Positions 36,017 to 45,689 of a stretch of DNA of 64,000 nucleotides are shown piece by piece. Numbering within the stretch: the first letter of the stretch is position 1; each line of letters opens with the position of its first letter. The notes below the pieces were generated by a model that was not told the origin of the DNA, did no database searches, and saw only the letters and a program-made list of their open reading frames with translations. The stretch is from contig DAONJS010000004.1 in assembly GCA_035405785.1 (NCBI GenBank), forward strand, positions 1 through 64,000, given 5' to 3'. The position numbers and the translations under genes are program-made. The DNA comes from BPGX01 sp035405785 (GTDB lineage Bacteria; Bacteroidota; Bacteroidia; B-17B0; Aurantibacillaceae).

Positions 36017-37366
36017 ATGTTTGAAAGTTTGACAGAGCGGTTAAATAAGGCCTTCCAACTCATTAAAGGTGAAAATAAAATCAATGAATTAAACATTACT
36101 GAAACGCTCAAAGAAATTCGCAAAGCACTTTTAGATGCTGATGTGAATTATCAGGTAGCACGAGATTTTACAGAAAGAGTAAAACAAAAAGCACTTGGGC
36201 AACAAGTAGTTTCATCAAAAATTACGGCAGGTCAGTTACTTGTAAAAATCACTCACGATGAATTAGTAGAATTAATGGGCGGTACCAATGCCGATATTCA
36301 TTTGTCATCCAATCCATCTATATTCTTAATGGCGGGCTTGCAAGGTTCTGGTAAAACAACTTTTTCTGCTAAACTTGCTAAATATCTCAAAACAAAAAAA
36401 TCAAAACATCCTTTGCTTATTGCTTGTGATGTGTATCGTCCTGCGGCTATTGACCAATTAAGGATATTAGGTAATCAGATAGGTGTAGAAGTGTTTTCAA
36501 TAGATGGAGAAAAAAATCCTATTAAAATTGCTGAAAAAGGAATTGAATATGCCAAAGAAAAACATTACAACGCTGTAATTATAGATACTGCGGGTCGTTT
36601 GTCTATTGATGAAGAAATGATGAATGAAATTTCATTGATAAAAAATAAAGTTCAGCCACATGAAATTTTGCTTGTAGTAGATGCAATGACCGGTCAGGAT
36701 GCCGTAAATACAGCGAAAGCGTTCAATGAGAGATTAAGTATTACAGGCGTAGTGCTTTCAAAAATGGATGGTGATACCAGAGGTGGTGCGGCATTGTCTA
36801 TTAAATCTGTTGTTCAAAAGCCAATCAAATTTATCAGTCAGGGCGAAAAATTAGATGCTTTAGATATTTTCTATCCCGATAGAATGGCGGATAGAATTTT
36901 AGGAATGGGTGATATTGTAACCCTTGTAGAGAAAGCACAGCAGGAAATAGATGAAAATGAAGCAAGAAAATTCGCCAAAAAAATGGCGAAAAATCAACTG
37001 GATTTTGAAGATATGCTTACTCAAATCCGAATGATGAAAAAATTAGGTGGTGTATCCAGCATAGCTTCTTTAATGCCTGGATTATCTGGTCTTGCTAAAA
37101 ATATGAATAGTGAAGAAACAGAAAAAATGATAAAACGCACCGAAGCCGTTATTTTATCAATGACACCAGAAGAAAGAAGAAAACCAGAACTTATCAATCA
37201 TTCTCGCAAAATGAGAATTGCTAATGGTTCTGGCACCAATATCAACGAAGTAAATCGTGTGATTAAAATGTATGACGAAATGAAAAAATTAGCAAAGATG
37301 ATGTCTAATAAAGGTGCAATGGCTCAACTAATGAAAATGTTTCCCGGACTTGGAAAAATAATGTAA
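36017..37366 (+). CDS. ffh: Signal recognition particle protein Ffh
   Basis: This 449-residue SRP54 GTPase targets membrane proteins to the translocon. It has an N domain to about residue 90, a G domain with G1 MAGLQGSGKTTFSAKL (about 105), DTAGRLSIDEEM and LSKMDGDTRGGAAL, then a methionine-rich M domain (LTQIRMMKKLGG, MMSNKGAMAQLMKMFPG) that binds signal sequences and SRP RNA. Length and all motifs are standard. The downstream asnB gene follows after 21 bases. Confidence 0.97.
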   Translation: MFESLTERLNKAFQLIKGENKINELNITETLKEIRKALLDADVNYQVARDFTERVKQKALGQQVVSSKITAGQLLVKITHDELVELMGGTNADIHLSSNPSIFLMAGLQGSGKTTFSAKLAKYLKTKKSKHPLLIACDVYRPAAIDQLRILGNQIGVEVFSIDGEKNPIKIAEKGIEYAKEKHYNAVIIDTAGRLSIDEEMMNEISLIKNKVQPHEILLVVDAMTGQDAVNTAKAFNERLSITGVVLSKMDGDTRGGAALSIKSVVQKPIKFISQGEKLDALDIFYPDRMADRILGMGDIVTLVEKAQQEIDENEARKFAKKMAKNQLDFEDMLTQIRMMKKLGGVSSIASLMPGLSGLAKNMNSEETEKMIKRTEAVILSMTPEERRKPELINHSRKMRIANGSGTNINEVNRVIKMYDEMKKLAKMMSNKGAMAQLMKMFPGLGKIM

Positions 37367-37387
37367 TACCTAATATTTTACTTTGTA

Positions 37388-39319
37388 ATGTGTGGCATAG
37401 CAGGGATAATTTCTTTTAATCAGCAAATCAATGCGAGGCAATGGTTGAATGAAGTTTCCCGTATATTACAACACAGAGGCAATGACGACGATGGTATAAG
37501 TTTGTTTGATAATCAAACAAGTTATTGTTACAAAACACAACATTCCGTTGATTCTAAAAATCATTCACAATTAAAGTTTTTACAATTTATTCCAAAAAAT
37601 GAAGTGCCATCAAGTTTTTTTTCAATAGGGTTGATGCACAGAAGATTGTCAATTATTGATTTATCAGAATTAGGCCATCAGCCAATGTGTGATGAATCAG
37701 CCGATGTTTGGATAACTTACAATGGAGAAGTGTATAATTATCTTGAACTAAAAGAAAATTTAGTCAAAGAAGGAATTCATTTTTTTTCAAATTCTGATAC
37801 AGAAGTTATTTTAAAAGCGTATCTATTTTATGGAAAAAAATTTGTTGAGTTGTTGAATGGAATGTGGGCATTTTGTATTTATGATAGAAGAACAAATGAG
37901 TTTTTTTTATCAAGAGATAGAGTAGGAGTGAAGCCATTGTATTATTATTTATCAAAAGATATTTTTGCATTTGCAAGTGAACAAAAAGCATTTTTAAAAT
38001 CAAATTTAATTCCTTTTGAAATCAATTATTCAGCACTCTCTAAATATCTGATGGATAATGTTTTGGAACATCAAGAAAATGGCTTGTTTAAAAATATCAT
38101 AGAAGTTCAAGCGGGCGAAAATATTATTGTCAATGCAAATGATATATCACTCAAAAAAGAAAGATATTTTAGTTTAGAAAATTTATTATCGCCAACCATC
38201 AATGAAAGCATTGATGAAAAATATCTGTTTGAAAAAACTAATCATCTTGTTCATAAAAGTGTAGAAGAACATTTGAGAAGTGATGTAGAAGTAGCCATTT
38301 CATTAAGCGGTGGGCTGGACAGTTCTATTATTGCTGTATCAGCATCTAAAAAAGTAGAAAAACCTTTGCATACATTTTCTATTTCTTTTCCTGATAATGC
38401 TAATGTGAATGAAGGAAACTTTGCACAAATTGTAAGTCGTCAAATTCACAGTCAGGATCACTGGATAAAACCTTCTGCTGAAAATTTTTTCAAAGACATA
38501 GATGAATTAGTGTATTCACAGGATATTCCAATATGGAGCACAAGTACATACAATCAATTTTTATTAATGAAAGAAGTGCATAAGGCAGGTATAAAAGTGA
38601 TATTAAGCGGACAGGGAAGTGATGAATTATTTGCAGGATACGATCATCATTATGTTGCATATTGGTTGTCTTTATTGAATAAGATGAAGTTAGTAACTTT
38701 AAATCAACATTTAAGTAAATCCTCTGAATATATTGATAATCCATATACTTTTTTTATTAAAGCAATAATTAAGAACTTTTATTCACATAAAAAGCGAACA
38801 CAATCTAAATTTTTATCAAAAGATATTTTATCGTGTTACAAAGATGAAAATGAACATCAAATTACCAGTCATTTAAATACAGAATTATTGAAAGATTTAT
38901 CTTACCGAAGATTGAAAGCATTTTTGAAATGTGAAGATAGATGTAGTATGTGGTTTGGGGTTGAGAGCAGATTGCCATTTAGTGATGATATTGAATTATT
39001 GAAATGGGCTTTTCAAATTCCTGAAAATCTAAAATTATCAAACGGTGTTCGTAAATATGTGTTGAGGGAAGCATTTAAAAAAGAGTTGCCATTTGAAATT
39101 TATTCTCGTAAAGATAAAAAAGCATTTGATGCACCTTTCAAAGAATGGTTAGTAAAGTATCAATACGACATTTTATCTGAAATTAAAAATGGATGGAAAG
39201 AGATAATTGATAGGAAATATTTGAATAATATTAATTCTTTAGATAATTTAAGTAAAACTCAATTAGAAATTATTTTTAAGTTGTTTATACTAAATAGGTG
39301 GTTAAAACAGTGGAAGTAA
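37388..39319 (+). CDS. asnB: Asparagine synthase (glutamine-hydrolysing)
   Basis: This 643-residue enzyme has an N-terminal Ntn amidotransferase domain with catalytic Cys2 (MCGIAGIISF) and YNGEVYNYLELK. The synthetase domain carries the PP-loop SLSGGLDSSII (about residue 308) and LSGQGSDELFAGYDHHY (about 405). A longer insert than usual (about residues 40-75) separates the early amidotransferase strands. It could make asparagine or amidate a glycan precursor; the nearby GT2 gene makes the latter conceivable, but housekeeping synthesis is the default. Confidence 0.9.
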   Translation: MCGIAGIISFNQQINARQWLNEVSRILQHRGNDDDGISLFDNQTSYCYKTQHSVDSKNHSQLKFLQFIPKNEVPSSFFSIGLMHRRLSIIDLSELGHQPMCDESADVWITYNGEVYNYLELKENLVKEGIHFFSNSDTEVILKAYLFYGKKFVELLNGMWAFCIYDRRTNEFFLSRDRVGVKPLYYYLSKDIFAFASEQKAFLKSNLIPFEINYSALSKYLMDNVLEHQENGLFKNIIEVQAGENIIVNANDISLKKERYFSLENLLSPTINESIDEKYLFEKTNHLVHKSVEEHLRSDVEVAISLSGGLDSSIIAVSASKKVEKPLHTFSISFPDNANVNEGNFAQIVSRQIHSQDHWIKPSAENFFKDIDELVYSQDIPIWSTSTYNQFLLMKEVHKAGIKVILSGQGSDELFAGYDHHYVAYWLSLLNKMKLVTLNQHLSKSSEYIDNPYTFFIKAIIKNFYSHKKRTQSKFLSKDILSCYKDENEHQITSHLNTELLKDLSYRRLKAFLKCEDRCSMWFGVESRLPFSDDIELLKWAFQIPENLKLSNGVRKYVLREAFKKELPFEIYSRKDKKAFDAPFKEWLVKYQYDILSEIKNGWKEIIDRKYLNNINSLDNLSKTQLEIIFKLFILNRWLKQWK

Positions 39320-39394
39320 GAAATTTAAATGTGGTCAAAATAATTTTATTGGAAGTTTAATAATTGTTTTGTAGTATTACCAAAAAATCATTTT

Positions 39395-39874
39395 ATGAAA
39401 AAAATCATCACCATTGTAAGTGCCATTACTATTGGTTTTGGCATACAAACAGCAACAGCTCAAGACAAAGAAAAAGTACCTTATTTTTATGAGGTAATTT
39501 CAAATCCAGACAAAACAATTGATTATGCTTTTGGGGTTTATCCAACTCGCTCTGAATTTGTAAGAAATTCAAATGGAGGAGGATATACCAAAATGCGTAT
39601 TGCCGTCATTAATTATTCCAAACAGGATTTAAAATGGAATGATTACAAAGTTTATATTTTAATGAAAAATGGAGATTTGTTTTTTAATTATACTACAGCC
39701 GCAAAAGAAGGAGAATTATCTTGCAATTATGTTGTAAAACCTAATGAAACACATATTCAATATGTTTGTTTTGAAAAAGATTTTGATGTTAATCAAATTG
39801 ATAAAGTTTATTTATCTTTGTTAGACAATAAATTTTTTCCACTAATTTATACAGATGGTTCTGATACGAAATGA
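39395..39874 (+). CDS. Secreted hypothetical protein
   Basis: This 159-residue protein has a clear signal peptide (ITIVSAITIGFGIQTATAQ) and a beta-rich mature part containing YTKMRIAVINYSKQDLKWNDYKV. It has one pair of cysteines (CNYVV and YVCFE). No family is recognised. It is a single gene closed by a strong terminator immediately downstream. A periplasmic or exported location is inferred from the signal peptide only. Confidence 0.72.
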   Translation: MKKIITIVSAITIGFGIQTATAQDKEKVPYFYEVISNPDKTIDYAFGVYPTRSEFVRNSNGGGYTKMRIAVINYSKQDLKWNDYKVYILMKNGDLFFNYTTAAKEGELSCNYVVKPNETHIQYVCFEKDFDVNQIDKVYLSLLDNKFFPLIYTDGSDTK

Positions 39875-39929
39875 TATTTTTTCTAACAAAATATATTTTC
39901 TGAATTAAAAATAAAATAAAATTCAAACT

Positions 39930-39965
39930 GACCTAAGTGATAAAACATCATTTAGGTCTTTTTGT
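39930..39965 (+). terminator. Intrinsic terminator after the secreted-protein gene
   Basis: GACCTAAGTGAT (39930-39941) pairs with ATCATTTAGGTC (39947-39958), a 12-bp stem with one G-T pair and a 5-base loop, followed by a T-run. It separates the plus-strand gene from the convergent MBOAT operon. Confidence 0.88.
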
Positions 39966-39966
39966 T

Positions 39967-41634
39967 TTAAAACTGAAAGTAAATAAATGGTCTGGTATTA
40001 GATGCCATTAGTTGATATAGTAACAATACAATTACACAACTTAAAATGGCTAATAAAGCAATCGGTAATTTAGTTACAGAATTATAGATAGTTTCTTTCC
40101 ACTTTTCAGGCAACCAATGAAAAATATAACATAAAAGCAAAAGTATTAAAACATCTGCATAATGTGTAGTGATGGGCAATATGTTTTCAAAATTCCATTT
40201 GGAAAAAATTTTTTCATTCATTTTGATTGCATTTTCAAGTGTTTGACTTCTAAAAAATATTCTTGTGTAAGAAATAAACAATAAAGTTGTTATCATTAAT
40301 GAAAATTTTACAAAGATATTTTGAGAGTTTTTGAAAGGTGAAATTTTTTCCCATTGTTTGTGAATAACGACTGCTAAACCATTCAGCCCTCCCCAAATTA
40401 CAAATAACCAACTACTGCCGTGCCACAAACCACCTAATAACATTGTTACCATAATATTAATGTCTTGTTCAAATACTCTACGAAATTTTTCATTGTATCT
40501 TGATAAAACAAAAAATAATAAAAACACTGCTATTAAAATGAAAAGTATTGTGATATTACCAAACAACAAAATTAAAAACAACATAATGATAAATAACACA
40601 ATGTATGATGCAACAGTAATGCTACGATTTCCACCTAATGGAATATAAAGATATTCTTTTAACCATGATGATAGTGAAATATGCCATCTTTTCCAGAATT
40701 CAGAGGGACTTTGTGCTTTATAGGGATAATTGAAATTCTTTTTTAATCGGTAACCAAATAAAAGTGCAATGCCAATAGCAATATCGGTATAACCCGAAAA
40801 ATCTGCATACACCTGATATGAATAACCAATAATGGCAAGAAAATTTTCATATGCTGTGAAATAATTCGGATTATCAAATATCTTATCAATCATTTGAATA
40901 GCCATAAAATCTGCAATAATCTTTTTACTCAAACCTTTCATGATTAATAACCACGCTTGCTTAAATTCCGCAATGCTCAACTGATAAGGCATTCTAATTT
41001 GATAAATAAAATCGTGTGCTTTTACAATAGGTCCTGCTACAAGATGTGGGAAAAAACTTACAAAAAATGCATAATCAACAATAGAATCAAGTGGATCTAC
41101 TTTCTTTTGATACACATCAATTACATAAGACATTGTTTGAAAAAGAAAAAATGAAATACCAACTGGAAATATCAATTTATCAATATCAAAATGAGTATTA
41201 AAAAATTCATTTGTAAATATAGAAAAGTAATTGACATAAGTAAATGATGTATGAAATAATTGATTAACGCTTTCTACAATAAAATATGAATATTTGAAAT
41301 AACCCAGTAATAATAAGCTATTTGCAATGCTTATTCCTAAGTATATTTTTTTATGTAAAACATTTTGAGCATTAGCAATTTTTTTACCAAGCAAAAAATC
41401 AACAATAATGACATACCATAATATAATAATAAACACTCCGCTTGTTTTGTAATAAAAATAAAAACTTGTAAGCACTAAATATAAAATCTTCCAAATGACC
41501 TTTTCATCTTTTAGGTTATATACAATTGAATAAAAAAATAATACAACCAATAAAAATAACCAGAAAAACAAATGTGTAAATAACAATGGCTCATCATTGT
41601 AAGTAAAAATGATATGTAAGATATTTTCTATCAT
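39967..41634 (-). CDS. MBOAT family membrane O-acyltransferase
   Basis: This 555-residue multi-pass protein of the AlgI/DltB type has FWKRWHISLSSWLKEYLYIPLGGN (about residue 317) and the conserved-histidine stretch MLLGGLWHGSSWLFVIWGGLNG (about 400), both hallmarks of MBOAT enzymes. It moves acyl groups across the inner membrane to sugars outside. It overlaps the SGNH hydrolase gene by 4 bases (ATGA), so the acyltransferase and SGNH proteins probably form one O-acylation pathway for an envelope polysaccharide or peptidoglycan; the polymer is unknown. Confidence 0.93.
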   Translation of the reverse strand: MIENILHIIFTYNDEPLLFTHLFFWLFLLVVLFFYSIVYNLKDEKVIWKILYLVLTSFYFYYKTSGVFIIILWYVIIVDFLLGKKIANAQNVLHKKIYLGISIANSLLLLGYFKYSYFIVESVNQLFHTSFTYVNYFSIFTNEFFNTHFDIDKLIFPVGISFFLFQTMSYVIDVYQKKVDPLDSIVDYAFFVSFFPHLVAGPIVKAHDFIYQIRMPYQLSIAEFKQAWLLIMKGLSKKIIADFMAIQMIDKIFDNPNYFTAYENFLAIIGYSYQVYADFSGYTDIAIGIALLFGYRLKKNFNYPYKAQSPSEFWKRWHISLSSWLKEYLYIPLGGNRSITVASYIVLFIIMLFLILLFGNITILFILIAVFLLFFVLSRYNEKFRRVFEQDINIMVTMLLGGLWHGSSWLFVIWGGLNGLAVVIHKQWEKISPFKNSQNIFVKFSLMITTLLFISYTRIFFRSQTLENAIKMNEKIFSKWNFENILPITTHYADVLILLLLCYIFHWLPEKWKETIYNSVTKLPIALLAILSCVIVLLLYQLMASNTRPFIYFQF

Positions 41635-42812
41635 TTCAGATTTGATGAATTATTTAATTTATCAGTTATTGCATTCACCATTAGATACCCTAAAATAAAG
41701 TAACCTTTTTTATTAAAGTGAATTTTATCTTTTGCTGATAATCCTGCTTTATACCATTTCAACATAGATTTTTTTCCGCCCATTACTGCATTCAAATCCC
41801 ATATTGATAATTGATATTTTTTCATTATTTCATAAATGGCTTCATTTCCTGCTTCTGTTCTGGGATTTGCAATTTTTCTCTTTATGTAATTATCAGAAAT
41901 TGTTGTTAATAAAATGCTGCTATTTGGTTGTGATTTTTTTAATTTTGAAATTAAACTATCATAATTTTGAATATACTCTTGTTTTGAAAATGCTTTATTT
42001 CTCACATCATTCACACCAAATGAAAGAATAAACAAATCTACCTGAATGTTTTTTAATTGATGTAAAAGTAAAGCACACTTTAATAATGACTCTGATGTAG
42101 CACCATTTACACCAAATCCTGCATAATACACACCACCACTATCATTTTCACAACTAAAACCATCCAATATAAATTCTGAATAATTTGTATCTTTTTTTTG
42201 AATGAAAAAACTTATAGAATCTAACTTTTGCGAAAGCAAATATTCAGTATAATTTTCGTGTTCAATAATCTTTGATGCTTGAAAGGAAGGAAATACATCA
42301 TAGTTATTATTTTTTCTATAGAAAAATTTTATTCTTGTAAAACCATCTAATATTTTCCATTCGTTTTTAATACTTACATAGCACGATGTATCTGTAATAG
42401 CAGATATTCCACACATTCCAATATATTTCAAACTGTCAGAAATTTTGGTGCATTTATTGACTTTCCATTTTCCATTGCTGTATGTTTTGAAATAATATGG
42501 GCTATTTGTTTTTACTTGCTTAAATGGAAACACAAAATAACCACCACCTTTTGTTTTTAATTCATCTTGAAGTGTATTCATTATTGATTCGCTCCAAAAA
42601 CCGCCTTGCACATGCGAACCACCAAAATGAACAATGTAAATGTTCTTTCTTTTACCAGTTTTTACCTGTTTAAATTTTTCAATAAAACGATAGAAGTCAG
42701 AACTATCTTTATCAAAAATAATTTTATTTTGTGAAATGTTTATCCATTCAGGAATTTCTTGTGCATGAATAAATAGAAATAGTGTTGAAAATGTTACTAA
42801 TAATTTTTTCAT
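41631..42812 (-). CDS. Secreted SGNH/GDSL-like hydrolase or O-acetyltransferase
   Basis: This 393-residue exported protein has a signal peptide (LLVTFSTLFLFIHAQ). Catalytic blocks are visible: block I VHFGGSHVQGGFWSE (Ser about residue 68), block III LSFGVNDVRNKAF and block V KDKIHFNKKGYFILGY (Asp and His). The nucleophile motif is GGSH rather than GDSx. It is flanked by 4-base overlaps with the MBOAT gene and a second SGNH gene. By analogy with alginate and peptidoglycan systems it would transfer or remove acyl groups outside the membrane. Confidence 0.87.
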   Translation of the reverse strand: MKKLLVTFSTLFLFIHAQEIPEWINISQNKIIFDKDSSDFYRFIEKFKQVKTGKRKNIYIVHFGGSHVQGGFWSESIMNTLQDELKTKGGGYFVFPFKQVKTNSPYYFKTYSNGKWKVNKCTKISDSLKYIGMCGISAITDTSCYVSIKNEWKILDGFTRIKFFYRKNNNYDVFPSFQASKIIEHENYTEYLLSQKLDSISFFIQKKDTNYSEFILDGFSCENDSGGVYYAGFGVNGATSESLLKCALLLHQLKNIQVDLFILSFGVNDVRNKAFSKQEYIQNYDSLISKLKKSQPNSSILLTTISDNYIKRKIANPRTEAGNEAIYEIMKKYQLSIWDLNAVMGGKKSMLKWYKAGLSAKDKIHFNKKGYFILGYLMVNAITDKLNNSSNLK

Positions 42813-44245
42813 AAGTTTATTTCCTGTAAATCTTTGATTAATGAATAATAGATAATAGAAGCCATTTTGCGAGCACCAGCAGGACTAAAATGTATGTAAT
42901 CTTTTGCCGCTAAATTTTGTTCAACCCAAATAGGCATTGAATTTTTTCCACCCATTGCTTTATACATATCAAAGAATGCACAATTATTTGATAAAACCAC
43001 TTTTTTTAATTCATTGATAACACTCTCTAAATAAGGATGTGTTTGCATTACGCCATCAATATTTACACTCATATCTGATGGACCTACAAATAATATCGGC
43101 ACTTGTGGAGCAATACTTTTAATTGTTTTGATTTGATAATCTATATAACTTCCAAACTTTTTTGCTTTTTCTTCACTATCTATTAAAGGCATTGTATTTC
43201 CACCAAATTGTAAAACAATCATTGATACATTCAAATCATTAAAAAATCTTTTAAGTAAATCTCTTGAAATCAAATGAAAAAAAGTGCCAGATGACCCTCG
43301 CAGTGCGATATTATCAACATACACGCCATTATTAAAACTTTCTAATGAAATACCATAAAAATAAGGCGATGTTTTTCCAGATATTTCAAAAGATATCTCT
43401 TCGTTATTTTTTACTGCAAAAATTTGTTTATTAAAATTATCATTACTCTTTAATATAACTTCACTTATCAACTCACCATTATTGAAAAATTTTACTTGTG
43501 TGCTATCTATCGCATTTCCATAATACATTATTACTTTATTAAACAAACAAACATTAGTTGATGTGGCATCTTTACATTTTGATATCCATTTTCCTTTTCC
43601 TTTTGAAAAGTCAATTAAAAAACTTTGTGCCATTATTCCATAGGTTTCATCTTTGCTTCCTGCATCTGCAAAGCAATCCCATTTATACCAGTTTTCAGAA
43701 TATTGTATTCTTGGGGCTAACCATTGTGCAATGGGCATAATAGAAAGTAATCCACATCCGCTACCACCAAAAGATAATTGTAATTTTTCTCTAATATATC
43801 CTGAAAATCTATCTTCTTCAATTTGTGAATCTCCATAATACAAAATATGAGTGCTTTGATGTGTGGCATTTTTCAATGATTTTAAAAGATAATTCAAGAT
43901 ATTTTTATCACCATTAGGATATTCAATTTTTGAAATAAAATTTTTGTCGTAAGGAATGCTTTTTAATACCTGAAAAATTTTTAGAGTATCTGCAACTATC
44001 GTTTTTTCTTCGGTTTTAATACTATCAACTTCTTTTTCTACAATTTCAGTTTCTTTAATAATTTTTTCAACACTATCTTCTAATGCTTGATTATTCTTAT
44101 AATTCAATAGGTTATTGATACTATAAAATTTAATTTTGTAATCATTAAAAATTTTTCCTTCATTTTTTTCTATAAGAAAAGAAGTAATGCCTAAAAGCAA
44201 TAAACAACTCAACAAAAATAAAAATGTTTTGAAAGGCGAAAACAT
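42809..44245 (-). CDS. SGNH/GDSL hydrolase-type protein with N-terminal anchor
   Basis: This 478-residue protein has an N-terminal hydrophobic segment (TFLFLLSCLLLLGITSFLI) that is likely an uncleaved anchor, then a charged linker. SGNH blocks are: block I ILYYGDSQIEEDRFSGYI (Ser about residue 142), a Gly block LRGSSGTFF, block III LQFGGNTMPL and block V KDYIHFSPAGARKMA. It is first in the SGNH-SGNH-MBOAT operon. Having two SGNH proteins suggests division into transferase and esterase or acceptor-specific steps (inference). Confidence 0.87.
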   Translation of the reverse strand: MFSPFKTFLFLLSCLLLLGITSFLIEKNEGKIFNDYKIKFYSINNLLNYKNNQALEDSVEKIIKETEIVEKEVDSIKTEEKTIVADTLKIFQVLKSIPYDKNFISKIEYPNGDKNILNYLLKSLKNATHQSTHILYYGDSQIEEDRFSGYIREKLQLSFGGSGCGLLSIMPIAQWLAPRIQYSENWYKWDCFADAGSKDETYGIMAQSFLIDFSKGKGKWISKCKDATSTNVCLFNKVIMYYGNAIDSTQVKFFNNGELISEVILKSNDNFNKQIFAVKNNEEISFEISGKTSPYFYGISLESFNNGVYVDNIALRGSSGTFFHLISRDLLKRFFNDLNVSMIVLQFGGNTMPLIDSEEKAKKFGSYIDYQIKTIKSIAPQVPILFVGPSDMSVNIDGVMQTHPYLESVINELKKVVLSNNCAFFDMYKAMGGKNSMPIWVEQNLAAKDYIHFSPAGARKMASIIYYSLIKDLQEINL

Positions 44246-44259
44246 ATTGATGTTGTGGG

Positions 44260-44267
44260 CAAAAGTA
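44260..44267 (-). promoter_or_regulatory. -7 promoter element for the SGNH-SGNH-MBOAT operon
   Basis: On the minus strand this reads TACTTTTG, matching TAnnTTTG, 14 bases before the first SGNH start codon. Confidence 0.55.
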
Positions 44268-44285
44268 AAAATAAATTACTTTACC

Positions 44286-45344
44286 TTACTGCATACCTTT
44301 GCAGTAGTCCTGAATTAACTTGTAAGCCATTTGATCACCAAGAGCATCTGCTTTTTCTAAATCTTTGCATGCTCCTCTTCTATCTTTGATGGCATACTTA
44401 ATAGCCGCTCTGTTGATGTATGCAGAAGCATAATCAAATTTTAATTTGATAGCATAATCCAGATCTTCCAATGCTTCTTTGAATTTGTTTAAACCACCTT
44501 TTGCGGCACCACGATAATTGTAACTTACAGGATTTTTTGGATTTATTTTGATGGCTTCATCTAAATCTGTAACAGCAGAAGCAAAATCATTTGTATTAAT
44601 TTTTGCAGATGCTCTTAATATCAATGCTTCTTCATCAGTAGGATTCGCGTCTAAATACACATTAAAATCCTGAATACTTTCTTTGAATTTTCCAACTTCA
44701 AAATATGCTTTTGCCCGAAGTTTATATGCAGAATATTCTTTTTTATCGGCAGGCATCTTTTCAATTGCTGCAGAAATAGATTTAATACATTCATTGTATT
44801 GCTTGATGTGATAAGAAATTTCTGCTCTTAATACCAGTGCTTCAATATAATTTGGACGAATATCTAAAGCTTCATTCAAAGAATTGAGAGCATCTTTGTA
44901 TGCTTTACCTGCAATCATTAATTGTGCTCTATACAAGAGTAATTCAGGGTCTTGTGATTCATAGTGAAATGCACTATCTAACATTTTTTTGCTATCAGAA
45001 TACTTTTTGTTTTCATAATAAATTTTGCCCAGATATTTCAATGCTTCCCATTGCGAAATATCATACTTTAATGTTGTTTTAAAATATCTTTCACTGCTTT
45101 TTATATCTTTTTGTTGAAGTTTTATGTAACCCAATTTCAGCAAGGCAGGAACATATTTTTTATTAATTTTAATGGCTTGTAATAACAAATTTTCTGCTAC
45201 ATCATATTTTGACGAATCAATATACTTAATTGCTTTTTCATATAATTTTTGTTCTTCTGGAATAATGGTAGAATCTTTTACCTCTTGTGCATGTATTGAA
45301 AAATAAGTAATAAGGGGTAAAATGAATAACAGAATTTTTTTCAT
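44286..45344 (-). CDS. Secreted tetratricopeptide-repeat protein
   Basis: This protein of about 352 residues has a signal peptide (ILLFILPLITYFSIHAQ) followed by about nine TPR units covering the mature protein (for example ALLKLGYIKLQQKD, EALKYLGKIYYENKKYSDS, ASAYINRAAIKYAIKDRRGAC). The final unit ends in CKDLEKADALG...YCKG, a pattern seen in many Bacteroidota TPR proteins. The ATG at 45344 is preferred over 45380 because it begins the signal peptide and a promoter lies between them. Likely a periplasmic scaffold; partner unknown. Confidence 0.85.
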   Translation of the reverse strand: MKKILLFILPLITYFSIHAQEVKDSTIIPEEQKLYEKAIKYIDSSKYDVAENLLLQAIKINKKYVPALLKLGYIKLQQKDIKSSERYFKTTLKYDISQWEALKYLGKIYYENKKYSDSKKMLDSAFHYESQDPELLLYRAQLMIAGKAYKDALNSLNEALDIRPNYIEALVLRAEISYHIKQYNECIKSISAAIEKMPADKKEYSAYKLRAKAYFEVGKFKESIQDFNVYLDANPTDEEALILRASAKINTNDFASAVTDLDEAIKINPKNPVSYNYRGAAKGGLNKFKEALEDLDYAIKLKFDYASAYINRAAIKYAIKDRRGACKDLEKADALGDQMAYKLIQDYCKGMQ

Positions 45345-45365
45345 CACTAAATTAATTTTATTGAA

Positions 45366-45397
45366 CAAATATACAATCAATTTATTTTAAATCAAAA
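45366..45397 (-). promoter_or_regulatory. Promoter for the TPR protein gene
   Basis: On the minus strand, -33 TTTTG (45393-45397) and -7 TATATTTG (45366-45373) are separated by 19 bases. The -7 element lies between the two possible starts and supports ATG 45344. Confidence 0.72.
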
Positions 45398-45425
45398 CTT
45401 CATTATTCGCTGTTAAAACTTTCAT

Positions 45426-45640
45426 AATGGCAATTCATGAATTGCCCTTACATTTCAAAAATTAATTTTTCACTATTCACTATTCACTTTTCACCGACAT
45501 AAATGTCAGTGCTATTCACTTTCCACTATAATCCTGTCATCCCTTCGGGATTTTTTGTAAGGGCAATTCGTGAATTGCCCCTACTTTTCAAAATTTAATT
45601 TTTCACTTTTCACTCTTCACTTTTCACTCTTCATTTTTAA
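45426..45640. repeat. Mosaic of palindromic and low-complexity modules
   Basis: Units in order are: GGCAATTC/GAATTGCC hairpin (45429-45446), TCACTATTCACT tract (about 45463-45490), CACCGACATAAATGTCAGTG hairpin (45492-45511), a TATTCACTTTCCACT tract, ATCCTGTCATCCCTTCGGGATT unit in inverse orientation (45526-45552), GGGCAATTC/GAATTGCCC hairpin (45561-45580), and a TTTTCACTCTTCACTTTTCACT tract (to about 45640). The same units occur at 3842-4038 in different order. The gap 45345-45689 otherwise contains only a promoter. Confidence 0.75.
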
Positions 45641-45689
45641 CTTACATTGCACCTTTATTATATTCTTTGTAAATTTCGCAAAAAAATTT

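Noticed and set aside
45570..45689. Upstream extension of the DUF7935-like gene by 40 residues
   Set aside because: The extension translates the TTTTCACTCTTCACT repeat tract; the membrane protein start at ATG 45690 is far more likely.
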